From Geminicoccaceae bacterium (GTDB lineage Bacteria; Pseudomonadota; Alphaproteobacteria; Geminicoccales; Geminicoccaceae): a stretch of DNA of 64,000 nt. Location: NCBI GenBank assembly GCA_028285265.1, contig JANQPX010000033.1:1-64000 (forward strand), read 5' to 3'. Both the position numbers and the translations under genes were made by a program. The notes under the pieces were generated by a model, which was given only the letters and a program-made list of their open reading frames with translations, made no database searches and was not told the DNA's origin. Positions 1 to 7,917 of this stretch are shown in pieces; within the stretch, counting starts at the first letter, position 1, and each line of letters begins with the position of its first letter.

Positions 1-837
1 GTCGTCCCCGCCGGTGACGACGGACGGTTCCTGCGCATCTCGATCAATGGCGGCGTCGAGGAACTGGCCGCCTTTGACGGTGCTTGGGTGGACTGCGTGG
101 CCGCTCATGAGAAGACGGGCCTGCTTGCTTGCTCGGTCGGTCGGACTGCGCATGTCTGGGGTCCGGACGTTACAAAACCCTTGACGTTCGACCATCCAAG
201 CACGGTGGGCGGGCTTGCCTTCGACCCAAAGGGCAAACGGCTGGCTGTGGCCCACTACGGTGGTGCCACCATATGGGAGCGGCGAGAAAAGAAGCGCTGG
301 AAAATGACCAAGTTTGCCTGGGCTGGTTCGCATATTGGTGCGACCTGGAGCCCGGACGGCAAGATTGTCGTCACGGTGATGCAGGAGAATGCTCTCCACG
401 GCTGGCGGCTGCGCGACAAGGCCAATATGCGGATGTCAGGTTATCCGGCCAAGCCGCGTAGTTTCGACTGGGTCGGCAACGCACCGCATCTTGCGACCAG
501 TGGTGCGGACAAGGCAGTCTGCTGGCCGTTCCATTTCAAGGATGGACCGATGGGACAAGGAGCCCTCTGTGTGGCCGATGGCGGCAAGCAACTCGCCACG
601 ATCGTGCGCGGCCTGCCTGGGCAGCCTACCGTGCTCGCAGGATTTCAGGATGGTGCTGTGCTGATGAGCGATCTGGATGAATGGGCCGAGACCCGTGTCG
701 TGCGCGGCTCCACCGGTGTCGAAGTTACCGCTATCGCCGTGACAAGCTCGCTCTCGCACATTCTGATCGGCGATGCGGAGGGCCAAGTGCTCTGGTCGAA
801 ACTCCTCATGGGAGGTGGAAATGCAAGGTTTATTTGA
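1..837 (+). CDS. WD40-repeat protein, 5' end outside window
   Basis: The frame is open from the first base, so the N-terminus lies outside the window. The visible 278 residues form repeated blades with WD40-type endings (AHVWG, ATIWE, LHGWRL), which suggests a cytoplasmic beta-propeller. It is clearly paralogous to the complete WD40 protein at 9073-10113: both share an HPSTV...RLAV.HY.G...W stretch and a QEN.LH.W.L stretch. The latter lies beside a COG0523 GTPase. Beta-propellers are usually protein-binding scaffolds, and the repeated pairing with metallochaperone genes suggests a partner role in metal delivery (inference). The next small gene starts inside its last 17 nt, so the two are probably translated together. 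No signal peptide can be judged. Confidence 0.85.
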   Translation, partial: VVPAGDDGRFLRISINGGVEELAAFDGAWVDCVAAHEKTGLLACSVGRTAHVWGPDVTKPLTFDHPSTVGGLAFDPKGKRLAVAHYGGATIWERREKKRWKMTKFAWAGSHIGATWSPDGKIVVTVMQENALHGWRLRDKANMRMSGYPAKPRSFDWVGNAPHLATSGADKAVCWPFHFKDGPMGQGALCVADGGKQLATIVRGLPGQPTVLAGFQDGAVLMSDLDEWAETRVVRGSTGVEVTAIAVTSSLSHILIGDAEGQVLWSKLLMGGGNARFI

Positions 838-1081
838 TCGGAAACGCCCGGATGCAGACGCCGTACGCAAGGTCAAAGCATTGATCACCGAGCGCTTTGA
901 TCTTCCGGAGACAACCATACTAGCCGTCGCGGAACTACGGTGTCACGAGCCAGGTTGTCCGCCTGTGGAGACGGTGGTTACAGCCCGCGACACTGGGGGA
1001 AGTACTGAGGACTGGCGCATTGCAAAACCGATCAACGAGATCACGGCGGCTGACATCGAGAGCCTGGAGGCACGGCCATAG
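821..1081 (+). CDS. 86-aa conserved protein with CxEPGCPPxET motif
   Basis: The start at ATG 821 is chosen because GGAGGTGG (811-818) is correctly spaced before it. A further upstream in-frame ATG at 773 has no comparable site. The start overlaps the end of the WD40 gene by 17 nt. The product is small and soluble, with a charged N-terminal helix and a central motif CHEPGCPPVET (Cys41 and Cys46), which could bind a metal or form a disulfide. I recognise the motif as recurring in conserved hypothetical proteins but know of no assigned function. Its place between a WD40 protein and Zur/COG0523 genes points to a role in zinc limitation (inference). Confidence 0.8.
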   Translation: MQGLFDRKRPDADAVRKVKALITERFDLPETTILAVAELRCHEPGCPPVETVVTARDTGGSTEDWRIAKPINEITAADIESLEARP

Positions 1082-1274
1082 ATCCCACTCAGGGATCGAT
1101 GCTGCTTGACTTGGGACAACATCATCGATCTGGCCTGCTGCTTTCCGCAACGATCCGAGGGACTGCTTGCTATCCCCAACCGCGTCAACGCGTTCCAGGT
1201 AAAAGCCAACAACGTTCGCCGGTCAGTGGCATCGATAAACCAAGAGCTCGATCCGGTTTGAGTCGGCCTTCTTC

Positions 1275-1697
1275 ATGAAGGAGGAGCTCTATCATAAGGC
1301 GCTGTTGGATCTCGCCAAGCGCGCACGAAATCAGGCCCGTCTGGAGAGGCCGGATTTGAGTGCGACGGTCGACAATCCGCTTTGCGGCGATAGGGTTACT
1401 CTTGATCTGCGTATGAATGGCGGCTTGGTCGAGCAAGTGGGTCACAAGACGAGGGGGTGCCTCCTTTGCGAAGCAGCAGCTGCTATCATCACCGACCAAG
1501 CACCAAGCCATGACGCCGCTTCCTTGACGAAGAAGGCTTCCGTGATCTCCAGCCTTCTCGAGGACGAGTCGGCTGATCTCGGCGAGATCTGGCCCGAGTG
1601 CCGCGTTTTCACGCCCGTGCGTGCCTATAAGAGCCGCCATGGCTGTGTCACATTGCTTTTCCAAGCACTTATCAAAGCGCTCGAGTCGGCATGCTGA
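1275..1697 (+). CDS. sufU: SufU/IscU-like scaffold or sulfur-transfer protein
   Basis: The 140-residue product has the SufU/IscU/NifU-N fold signature. It has an N-terminal LY...LLDLAKRARN stretch (residues 5-18), then the metal-binding NPLCGD motif, a central GCLLCEA segment and a C-terminal P.R....C..L motif. SufU proteins use three Cys and the Asp of NPLCGD to bind zinc and accept sulfur from a SufS-type desulfurase; IscU uses similar residues to build Fe-S clusters. No desulfurase gene is adjacent (the class V aminotransferase at 46 kb is distant), so this is an orphan copy. The ATG at 1275 is the only reasonable start after the in-frame stop at 1236, although no clear Shine-Dalgarno site precedes it. 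A role in zinc-dependent sulfur transfer is inferred from the Zur context. Confidence 0.75.
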   Translation: MKEELYHKALLDLAKRARNQARLERPDLSATVDNPLCGDRVTLDLRMNGGLVEQVGHKTRGCLLCEAAAAIITDQAPSHDAASLTKKASVISSLLEDESADLGEIWPECRVFTPVRAYKSRHGCVTLLFQALIKALESAC

Positions 1698-1746
1698 CCA
1701 ATGTCGGCACCAACGTTGCAGCAAACTGACAAGCTCAGACAGCAAT

Positions 1747-1767
1747 ATGTTATGATATGATTTAACA
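1747..1767. promoter_or_regulatory. Candidate degenerate Zur-type operator
   Basis: ATGTTAT-GAT-ATGAT has the arm spacing GTTAT-N3-ATAAC seen in the perfect sites at 6432 and 53400, with 8 of 10 core matches. The overlapping TGTTATGATATGATTTAACA (1748-1767) is also imperfectly symmetrical. It ends about 40 nt before the GTG start of the Zur-like gene, which suits autoregulation. Confidence 0.55.
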
Positions 1768-1805
1768 CTAACCATTGAGGCGAGATCGAAAGGGAGCGAT
1801 CGGCC

Positions 1806-2366
1806 GTGCCAACGAACAACATGGTCTCGAAACAACCTGATACGTTGCGTGATCAGGCGCATATCGAGGAGCCTGACCCGGTATGCGAGAGGCGTGACCA
1901 GCCAAGCAGGGACGTTCTTGCTTATGCAGAACAACATTGCTTGTCCCAGGACAGACGCCTGACACCAATACGACGTGACTTGCTCCAGGTGCTGTCGCGT
2001 GCAACGGGACCGTTGAGCGCCTATAGCATTGCTGAGCGGCTAAGCAAGCTTCAACAGCGAGATATCGCACCGATCGCTGCCTATAGAGGGCTGGATTTTC
2101 TAAGTCGCGTGGGTCTGGTGATTCGGCTTGAGAGTAAGAAAGCTTTTGTCCTCTGCGCCCATCCAGGCCACGCTAACGACTGCATTTTTCTCATGTGCAG
2201 GACGTGCGGTGAGGTCAAGGAGATCCTCGACGATCGGCTTAGCGATCTTATCGAGCAGGGTGCAATGGAAGAAGGCTTTACGACTGAACGTCGGGTGATC
2301 GAAATCCATGGCGTCTGCAAAGGCTGCCAGCCGGATAGAGCTGGACCGTCAGAGGAACGCCAATGA
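1806..2366 (+). CDS. Zur-like Fur-family regulator, divergent paralogue 1
   Basis: A 186-residue Fur-family protein. It has an N-terminal winged helix (RLTPIRRDLLQVL) and a C-terminal dimerisation domain with the structural zinc pairs CRTC and CKGC and a C.HPGH segment suited to a sensory site. The start is GTG 1806, preceded by AGGGAG (1791-1796). The recognition-helix region reads APIAAYRGLDFL, whereas canonical Fur/Zur proteins, including the one at 50854-51360, carry TIYRAL or TVYRAL; this implies altered DNA recognition. It overlaps the following COG0523 gene by 4 nt (ATGA), so the two are translationally coupled. It is closely related to the protein at 52792-53349, which heads an equivalent pair. 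Zinc is the likely effector by family and context. Confidence 0.88.
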   Translation: MPTNNMVSKQPDTLRDQAHIEEPDPVCERRDQPSRDVLAYAEQHCLSQDRRLTPIRRDLLQVLSRATGPLSAYSIAERLSKLQQRDIAPIAAYRGLDFLSRVGLVIRLESKKAFVLCAHPGHANDCIFLMCRTCGEVKEILDDRLSDLIEQGAMEEGFTTERRVIEIHGVCKGCQPDRAGPSEERQ

Positions 2367-3490
2367 CCACGATGTCTTTTGGACCGGCCAGCCAGATCCC
2401 AGTGACAATCCTCACAGGTTTTCTCGGCAGCGGTAAGACCACATTGCTCGCCAGACTACTTCGCCACCCGGCGATGGAACGAGCGGCGGTGATCATCAAC
2501 GAGTTCGGCGAAATCGGCCTCGATCACGATCTTATAGAGTCCAGTGAGGAGACCGAGGTAACGCTGATGGGCGGCTGCCTTTGCTGCACGGTCAAAGGCG
2601 ATCTTATTGACACACTTCGTCGGCTTTATGTTCGCCGTACCAAGAACGAAGTCCCCTATTTCGAGCGGGTGGTCATCGAGACCACTGGCCTTGCTGACCC
2701 AGCACCAGTACTGCAGTCAATCATGGCCGACCGCATGCTGGACTACTACTATCGCTTAGATGGTGTTGTCACCCTAATCGATGCGGCCAGCGGCATCGAC
2801 TCGCTTGATGACCACCAGGAGGCTGTAAAGCAGGCGGCGGTTGCCGATCGGATTGTTATCACCAAGACTGACCTCGTTGAGTCGAATGCGATTGCATCAC
2901 TGCGCACGCGTTTGACATCACTGAATCCGGGCGCTCGCATTCTCAGCGCCAATCATGGTGATATTCACCCGGACACCCTCCTTCATGCGGGGATCTTCGA
3001 TCCCGCCACGAAATCCGCTGATGTCCGTCAATGGCTAAATGAGGAAGCTTACAGATCGCACGATCACGACGGTCATCATCATCACGATCACGCGCACGAT
3101 GTGAACCGGCATGACACACATATCGAAGCATTCTGCTTGCGTCACTCGACACCGATAGCTAGCTCGGCTGCGCAATTCTTTTTGGACATGCTGACAAGCC
3201 AATGCGGGGCCGGCCTGCTGAGGGTCAAAGCGATCCTCAACATCGCAGAGATGTCGGACACGCCCATGGTGGTTCACGCCGTCCAGCATGTCGTGCATAC
3301 GCCGACCTATCTTGAGGCTTGGCCATCCGACGATCGCGACAGTCGCATGGTGTTCATCACAAGGGACGTGCCCCGCAAGGCCATTGAGCAACTCTTCAAC
3401 GCCTTGGTCGAAATCGATGAACGCCACGTCGATCCCGACAAGGCGGAGAGTGAGACGTCGACCATGATGGAATCAGCACGATCACAGTAG
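2363..3490 (+). CDS. COG0523 GTPase, zinc metallochaperone type, paralogue A
   Basis: A 375-residue CobW/COG0523 G3E GTPase. Walker A is GFLGSGKT (residues 19-26), followed by [12 protein letters not shown], the metal motif CLCC (72-75), ETTGLADP (switch/Walker B region) and TKTD (guanine specificity). A His-rich loop lies at about residues 233-253, and the CobW C-terminal domain ends the protein. Members of this subgroup under Zur control are thought to deliver zinc to client enzymes when zinc is scarce (family knowledge). It starts within the stop of the Zur-like gene. It is a near-copy of paralogue B (51650-52795), with the P-loop and CxCC at identical positions, so the regulator/GTPase pair has been duplicated as a unit. 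Confidence 0.93.
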   Translation: MTTMSFGPASQIPVTILTGFLGSGKTTLLARLLRHPAMERAAVIINEFGEIGLDHDLIESSEETEVTLMGGCLCCTVKGDLIDTLRRLYVRRTKNEVPYFERVVIETTGLADPAPVLQSIMADRMLDYYYRLDGVVTLIDAASGIDSLDDHQEAVKQAAVADRIVITKTDLVESNAIASLRTRLTSLNPGARILSANHGDIHPDTLLHAGIFDPATKSADVRQWLNEEAYRSHDHDGHHHHDHAHDVNRHDTHIEAFCLRHSTPIASSAAQFFLDMLTSQCGAGLLRVKAILNIAEMSDTPMVVHAVQHVVHTPTYLEAWPSDDRDSRMVFITRDVPRKAIEQLFNALVEIDERHVDPDKAESETSTMMESARSQ

Positions 3491-3542
3491 AGAGCAACCT
3501 ATGACCGATCGCCATGTCGGTCTTGCGTTCGTTCCGAACATC

Positions 3543-3561
3543 AAAACCGGCAATGCCCGGT
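3543..3561 (-). terminator. Candidate intrinsic terminator of importer operon
   Basis: On the minus strand ACCGGGC-ATT-GCCGGT forms a short GC-rich hairpin with one bulge, followed by TTTT. It lies about 40 nt beyond the permease stop. Confidence 0.45.
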
Positions 3562-3602
3562 GCTTCTAACGTAGGCTGGCGACGTCCGCCGTACCAACGC
3601 TG

Positions 3603-4589
3603 TCATCGGGCCCAACGTACGAGGAACAGGACAAAGAGCGCGCCGAACGAGGTGGTCAGCACACCGATCGGCAGCTCCTGAGGCGCCAACAGCGTTCGTG
3701 CCGCAATGTCGCTGGCCAGTAGCAGGCCGGCTCCAATGACCGCCGAGGTTATCAGGAGCGAACCGTGCAATGGCCCAACCAGCCCACGGGCAATGTGTGG
3801 GACCATCAATCCGATGAAACCGATGACACCGCTAAGCGCGACAAAACTTGCGGTCGCAAACGCGCAAGCAAGAAAAGCCAGCTGCCGAAATCGCGCCACA
3901 TTGATGCCCAGGGTTGCAGCCGCGTCATCACCCGCCAACAGGGCATCAAGGGGTCGATGGGCGGTAAGTGCTACGGCTCCAAGAACAATGAGCCCCGTCG
4001 CAGCAATGGGCAGAACATCCCAGTTCGCCAAGCCGAGACCTCCTAAAGTCCAAAACAGGACGGAGTGCGCGGCGCGTTGGTCTCCAGCGAAGATCAGATA
4101 ATAGGTCAACGACAGGAACAAGAACGAAACAGCGAGCCCGGCCAAGACCATCTGGCTCGGGCCTTGTTCCGATAGTCGAGTGAACAAGCCGAGCACAATC
4201 AGCGAGGAGATCAAACCGCCCGCGAACGCAGCGACCGGCAGGGTCCAGAACCCAAGGATGTTGCCGGTCACCGTGATAACGACAACAGCACCGGCCGCAG
4301 CGCCCGAAGAGAGCCCGAAAAGAAACGGGTCGGCCAGGTCGTTACGGGTCAACGTCTGCAGCACCGCGCCAACCATGCCTAGTCCCGCCCCGACAATCAC
4401 CGCAAGCAAAGCACGGGGAAGCCTGAGATCCAGAACTATTCTGGTGAGTGGGTCGTCCCCGGGACTCTTGGCAAGCAGGACATCGACGATGTCAGCAAGG
4501 CTGTGATGAGTCGAGCCGACGGCAACCGAAACCAGCAGTAGCAAGAACAGACCCAAGAGGCCCAGCGCCAGGACACCGGCAAGGCGCAT
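3603..4589 (-). CDS. FecCD/BtuC-type ABC importer permease
   Basis: A 328-residue, strongly hydrophobic protein of the FecCD family. It has about nine to ten membrane segments and family landmarks such as LRLPRALLAVIVGAGLG near the N-terminus and SGVIGFIGLMVPHIAR in the second half. Only one permease gene is present, so the channel is probably a homodimer as in BtuC2D2. It starts 7 nt after the stop of the binding-protein gene and is the last gene of an ATPase - binding protein - permease operon. FecCD systems take up iron-siderophore, haem, cobalamin or other metal-chelate complexes. Because the operon sits behind a Zur-type palindrome, a zinc-metallophore complex is the favoured substrate (inference). 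Confidence 0.9.
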   Translation of the reverse strand: MRLAGVLALGLLGLFLLLLVSVAVGSTHHSLADIVDVLLAKSPGDDPLTRIVLDLRLPRALLAVIVGAGLGMVGAVLQTLTRNDLADPFLFGLSSGAAAGAVVVITVTGNILGFWTLPVAAFAGGLISSLIVLGLFTRLSEQGPSQMVLAGLAVSFLFLSLTYYLIFAGDQRAAHSVLFWTLGGLGLANWDVLPIAATGLIVLGAVALTAHRPLDALLAGDDAAATLGINVARFRQLAFLACAFATASFVALSGVIGFIGLMVPHIARGLVGPLHGSLLITSAVIGAGLLLASDIAARTLLAPQELPIGVLTTSFGALFVLFLVRWAR

Positions 4590-4596
4590 CGGCAGA

Positions 4597-5553
4597 TCAG
4601 GGTTTCATCGCGGCAGCCATCTTGGCCAGAGCCTCGATGTTGGCGGGGCCCGGCGTTAGTTCTTCGTAGCGAAGCGGCACGAAGGCCTCATTCTTGACGG
4701 CTGTCGTGTGGCTCATCACGGGGTGCTCTTTCAGGAAAGCCAGTAGGTCGGCAGCGCCTCCACCGGACTGATAGTCGAGCAGGATCAAGAACTCCGGGTC
4801 GGCCGCGGCTACGGCTTCCCAGGATGTCGTGCCCCAGCTGGTGTCCATGTCGGCCGTCACATTGGTGGCGCCCAAAGCTTCGATCATCGCCGTGGGCATG
4901 GCGTATTTACCAGCTGTGAATGGCTTGTCATCGCCGGAGTCATAGAGAAACACCCGTTTCCCCTCAACATCGCTCACGGATGCCTTGATCTCAGCGATCC
5001 GAGCCTTCCAGTCGTCGACCAGCTGGGTCGCCTCTTCCGTTTTATCGAAGATCTCACCTAGACGAACAATGTCTGCATACAGCAGGTCAAAGGACGCTGC
5101 CGGTCGTGACTTATCCAGATGAATGCAGCTCTCTGTGAGGATCAGCGTCTCGATTCCATGCGGCGCCAGCGTCTCAGGCGTCACATCGCCCCCAGGCTTC
5201 ATGCCATAGTACCAACCGGCAAAGAATAGGTCGGGGCTTGCCGCAATCAGGTTCTCCATGGTCGGATATTTCGGGGCCAACTCTGGGATAGAACCACGCT
5301 CTGCGTCGAACTCCGCCGTCGTCTTGTACCAGCCACTGATGCCTGTGACGCCAACCATTCGATCTTGAAGGCCCAGCGCGAAGGCCATCTCGGACATGTT
5401 GATGTCATGGACGACCATCCGTTCAGGAACTTGGTCAAAGGTCAGCGTGTCGCCGCAATTATCGACGGTGACAGGTGCAGCTTGCGCAGCACTAAGCGAG
5501 AGGATGGTGGTAACAACAGAAGCAAGTCCGAGGCGGATCGGATGGCAACGCAT
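4597..5553 (-). CDS. Periplasmic binding protein of FecCD-type importer
   Basis: The start is set at ATG 5553 (MRCHPIRLGL), preceded by AGAAGG (5563-5568) and giving a clean signal peptide that ends near AAQAAPVTV. An upstream in-frame ATG at 5607 would place a non-signal extension inside the ATPase gene. The mature protein is a class III (BtuF/FepB-like) two-lobed binding protein joined by a long helix, with PERMVVHDINMSEMAFALG near the N-terminus. It lacks the His-rich loop of ZnuA-type free-zinc binders, so a chelated metal is more likely than free zinc. It lies between the ATPase (13 nt before) and the permease (7 nt after). No TonB-dependent receptor is in the window. Confidence 0.9.
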   Translation of the reverse strand: MRCHPIRLGLASVVTTILSLSAAQAAPVTVDNCGDTLTFDQVPERMVVHDINMSEMAFALGLQDRMVGVTGISGWYKTTAEFDAERGSIPELAPKYPTMENLIAASPDLFFAGWYYGMKPGGDVTPETLAPHGIETLILTESCIHLDKSRPAASFDLLYADIVRLGEIFDKTEEATQLVDDWKARIAEIKASVSDVEGKRVFLYDSGDDKPFTAGKYAMPTAMIEALGATNVTADMDTSWGTTSWEAVAAADPEFLILLDYQSGGGAADLLAFLKEHPVMSHTTAVKNEAFVPLRYEELTPGPANIEALAKMAAAMKP

Positions 5554-5566
5554 TGGCGAAGACCTT

Positions 5567-6391
5567 CTAGTTGGGGTCATTGGGATCATAAGAAGCACGA
5601 TCGCCAATCACGATATCAAGTGATGACAATGAGCGCTCCTCATGGGGGTGGTTTAATCGATACAGGCTGACGCCGAAGGTCTCCTGCACGGTGTCTGGTC
5701 TTAAGATATCGGCCGGATGGCCAAACGCGGCCAACCGCCCTTTGCGAAGGACCGCGACGTGATGAGCAAAGGACTCGATCAAAGTCAGATCGTGCAAGGC
5801 GGTCACGACGGTGATCCCCAGCCTGATGGCTGCGGTCAAAAGCGCTCCTTTGGCTGCAGGGTCCAAATGATTTGTGGGTTCATCCAGCAAGAGCAGATTT
5901 GGCGCTTGGCAGATCGCGCGGGCGAACTTCGCGCGCTGGCGTTCACCGCCGGAGAGCTGATCGAGCCTTGACGCAGCCTTCGTTCCCATGTCCACCTGGT
6001 CTAGCGCATCGACTACCCTACCCACGATATCTGCAGCAGACAGCACAGAGCGATGCGGGAGTGTGCCAAGGGCGACGTAGTCGCGAAGCAGCAGCCTTCC
6101 ATCGGCATCATCATGCTGGCCGACATAGGCGATTTGACGAGCCCGCTGACTGACGGTCAGCGACGTATAGGGCTGACCATGTAGGGTTATGGTGCCTGTT
6201 GTCGGCGCAATCAGACCCGCTAACAATCGGACAAGCGTACTTTTCCCGGCACCGTTCAAGCCGACAATCGCTAGGATCTCTCCCTTATGCAGATGCAGCG
6301 TCACATCGCTTAGCAACGTCGCTCCACCCGAGGTGCGATAACTCAGATGGTTGAGATCGAGAGCGATTTGACCATCGACAGCGTGGCTCAT
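5567..6391 (-). CDS. ATPase subunit of FecCD-type ABC importer
   Basis: A 274-residue ABC ATPase. Walker A is GLNGAGKST (residues 44-52), the signature is LSGGERQR, Walker B is LLLLDEPTN, and a downstream H-loop lies in TALHDL. It is the FepC/BtuD type that partners FecCD permeases. It is the first gene of the operon, and its ATG lies about 40 nt downstream of the perfect palindrome GTTATATTATAAC (6432-6444). The ribosome site is weak. The C-terminal 30 or so residues after the ATPase fold (RLNHPHEERSLSS...) are not needed for the core and show no recognised motif. Confidence 0.92.
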   Translation of the reverse strand: MSHAVDGQIALDLNHLSYRTSGGATLLSDVTLHLHKGEILAIVGLNGAGKSTLVRLLAGLIAPTTGTITLHGQPYTSLTVSQRARQIAYVGQHDDADGRLLLRDYVALGTLPHRSVLSAADIVGRVVDALDQVDMGTKAASRLDQLSGGERQRAKFARAICQAPNLLLLDEPTNHLDPAAKGALLTAAIRLGITVVTALHDLTLIESFAHHVAVLRKGRLAAFGHPADILRPDTVQETFGVSLYRLNHPHEERSLSSLDIVIGDRASYDPNDPN

Positions 6392-6429
6392 CTAGGTCTT
6401 ATACGTTGTGGTCATGGCGGATTCCCATA

Positions 6430-6446
6430 ACGTTATATTATAACAC
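6430..6446. promoter_or_regulatory. Zur-type operator, perfect 13-bp palindrome
   Basis: GTTAT-ATT-ATAAC (6432-6444) is fully symmetrical and matches the known Zur core of proteobacteria. It lies 41 nt upstream of the importer ATPase start. It is also about 200 nt upstream of the divergent pseudo-GTPase gene, so it could control both. Confidence 0.82.
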
Positions 6447-6645
6447 AAAAAAGAAGTTGGCCAGCTGCCTCTGTGTCCTACGGTGTTTGACGAGGCCGTC
6501 GAGTCTCAACCACACCGACCGGTATTTTGGAGACTGCTGCATTGGCCCCCGGGAAGAAAGTGCTTGCGATCGTGTGATGTTGGTACAAATGTGAATTGAG
6601 ATCAAAAGCAAATTCTGGATACGCCTCTGTCGTGCAGAATCAATC

Positions 6646-7698
6646 ATGCTGAGTTTTGTCCCGGAAGCCGCTCGCGGTAAGGTACCAGCAATCGTCTTAT
6701 GCTCTGTCAATGCACGAGCAAGAACAACGATGATCGAACGGTTGCTTGAAAAAGATGGGATCCGCTGGGCGATCATCAGCAACGAAGTCAATGGTCCTAA
6801 CTTTGCCGCGGCATCGACGGAGCGCGTTGCTGGGCAAATGGTACCACATGCGATCGGCTGCCTATGCTGCGTCACACGCTCGGGACTGGTGAGCAGCCTG
6901 CGCCGGCTTTATGCCCGGCGCGCGCAGGGCGAGATCGATTTTGATCAGGTGCTGATCGAGACCTTAGCCGATGCCGATCCGGCACCAGTGATGCAAACGC
7001 TGCTGAACAACGCTCTGGTGACTGAGTATTTCCGGCTCGATAGCATCGTTACGGTCATGACCGGTGACGAAAGTTGGGATGCGCTTGAAAAGTCGCGCTA
7101 TGGCCACAAGCAACTTGCTGTGGCCGATCGCATCGTGCTCGACACGACAGCGCTGGAGACGCCGCAGATCAAGGCTCGACTGCAGCACCTGAACCCCATG
7201 GCAATCCGGGTTTCATCGGATCAACCAATCCTACCAGACGCAGTCATGGGCGCAGGGCTGGAAACACGTCTGTTAGCTGGCGATCTTAGGGGCTGGCTAG
7301 CCTCACCCTACTACGCCAACAGTGATCGACTGGAAAATGGGCTTCATGGATTTGCCATCGAGTTTGACCATACGCTTGACTGGGAGTCCCTGCATGGCTG
7401 GCTGAATGCCGGTACACAAACGAACGGCGACGTCATGTACCGTACAAAGGGTGCGATTAAGATCGAAGGCGTCAGCGGGCCCGTGATCATCAATGGTGTT
7501 CAACACGTCTACCAACCTCCGCAACAGTTGCCTGAGATCGAGATCGATCGTTCAAGATTACTGTTCATCACCGCTGATCTCGACCGTGCCGCCGTCGAGG
7601 AAAGCCTCCGCGATGACCTGCCTCAATTTGAGCGCCTCATAGAAGCACGTTCGGCACGGCAAGCGCGCGCTGCCGAAGATCCGTCGATACCCTTCTAG
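6646..7698 (+). CDS. COG0523-family protein with destroyed GTPase motifs
   Basis: The 350-residue product aligns end to end with the COG0523 GTPases in this window but has lost the nucleotide site. GFLGSGKT is replaced by SVNARART (residues 20-27, with Arg for the P-loop Lys), NEFGEIG by [15 protein letters not shown] by ETLADADP, and TKTD by LDTT. The metal motif is kept as CLCC (71-74), as are the LRRLYARR and DPAPVMQ segments and the whole CobW C-terminal domain (HGWLN..., INGVQHVY). The His-rich loop is absent. The frame is intact, so it is a maintained gene rather than decay. A metal-binding or dominant partner role for the active paralogues is inferred. The ATG at 6646 has only a weak ribosome site. 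Confidence 0.85.
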   Translation: MLSFVPEAARGKVPAIVLCSVNARARTTMIERLLEKDGIRWAIISNEVNGPNFAAASTERVAGQMVPHAIGCLCCVTRSGLVSSLRRLYARRAQGEIDFDQVLIETLADADPAPVMQTLLNNALVTEYFRLDSIVTVMTGDESWDALEKSRYGHKQLAVADRIVLDTTALETPQIKARLQHLNPMAIRVSSDQPILPDAVMGAGLETRLLAGDLRGWLASPYYANSDRLENGLHGFAIEFDHTLDWESLHGWLNAGTQTNGDVMYRTKGAIKIEGVSGPVIINGVQHVYQPPQQLPEIEIDRSRLLFITADLDRAAVEESLRDDLPQFERLIEARSARQARAAEDPSIPF

Positions 7699-7840
7699 TC
7701 AACAAAGATATTGCCATCTTATTTGACAGCAGCCTCCATCGAGGCCTCTCGTCTATGTTGGCTTGTCAAAACAAGTCCGTTTTTGCCTTCGTTGCCCATG
7801 CCGATGTTGCGGAAGTGAGGAGAGACGCTGCCATTGCAGC

Positions 7841-7869
7841 ATGTTATGTTATCACGTATGATAACGTGA
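7841..7869. promoter_or_regulatory. Candidate Zur-type operator with overlapping palindromes
   Basis: ATGTTAT-GTT-ATCACGT (7841-7857) matches the GTTAT-N3-ATAAC spacing with 9 of 10 core bases. Overlapping it are GTTATCA-CGTA-TGATAAC (7848-7865) and TCACGT-N6-ACGTGA (7852-7869). It lies about 50 nt before the cyclase-family start at 7918. Confidence 0.65.
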
Positions 7870-7917
7870 CTGCATAATAAGTTTCAAAATAAAAACTCTT
7901 CCTTGGGAGGCTTGGCG

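Noticed and set aside
3501..3522. Hairpin GACCGA...TCGGTC after the first COG0523 gene
   Set aside because: A short six-base stem without a T-run; not strong enough to call a terminator on the plus strand.
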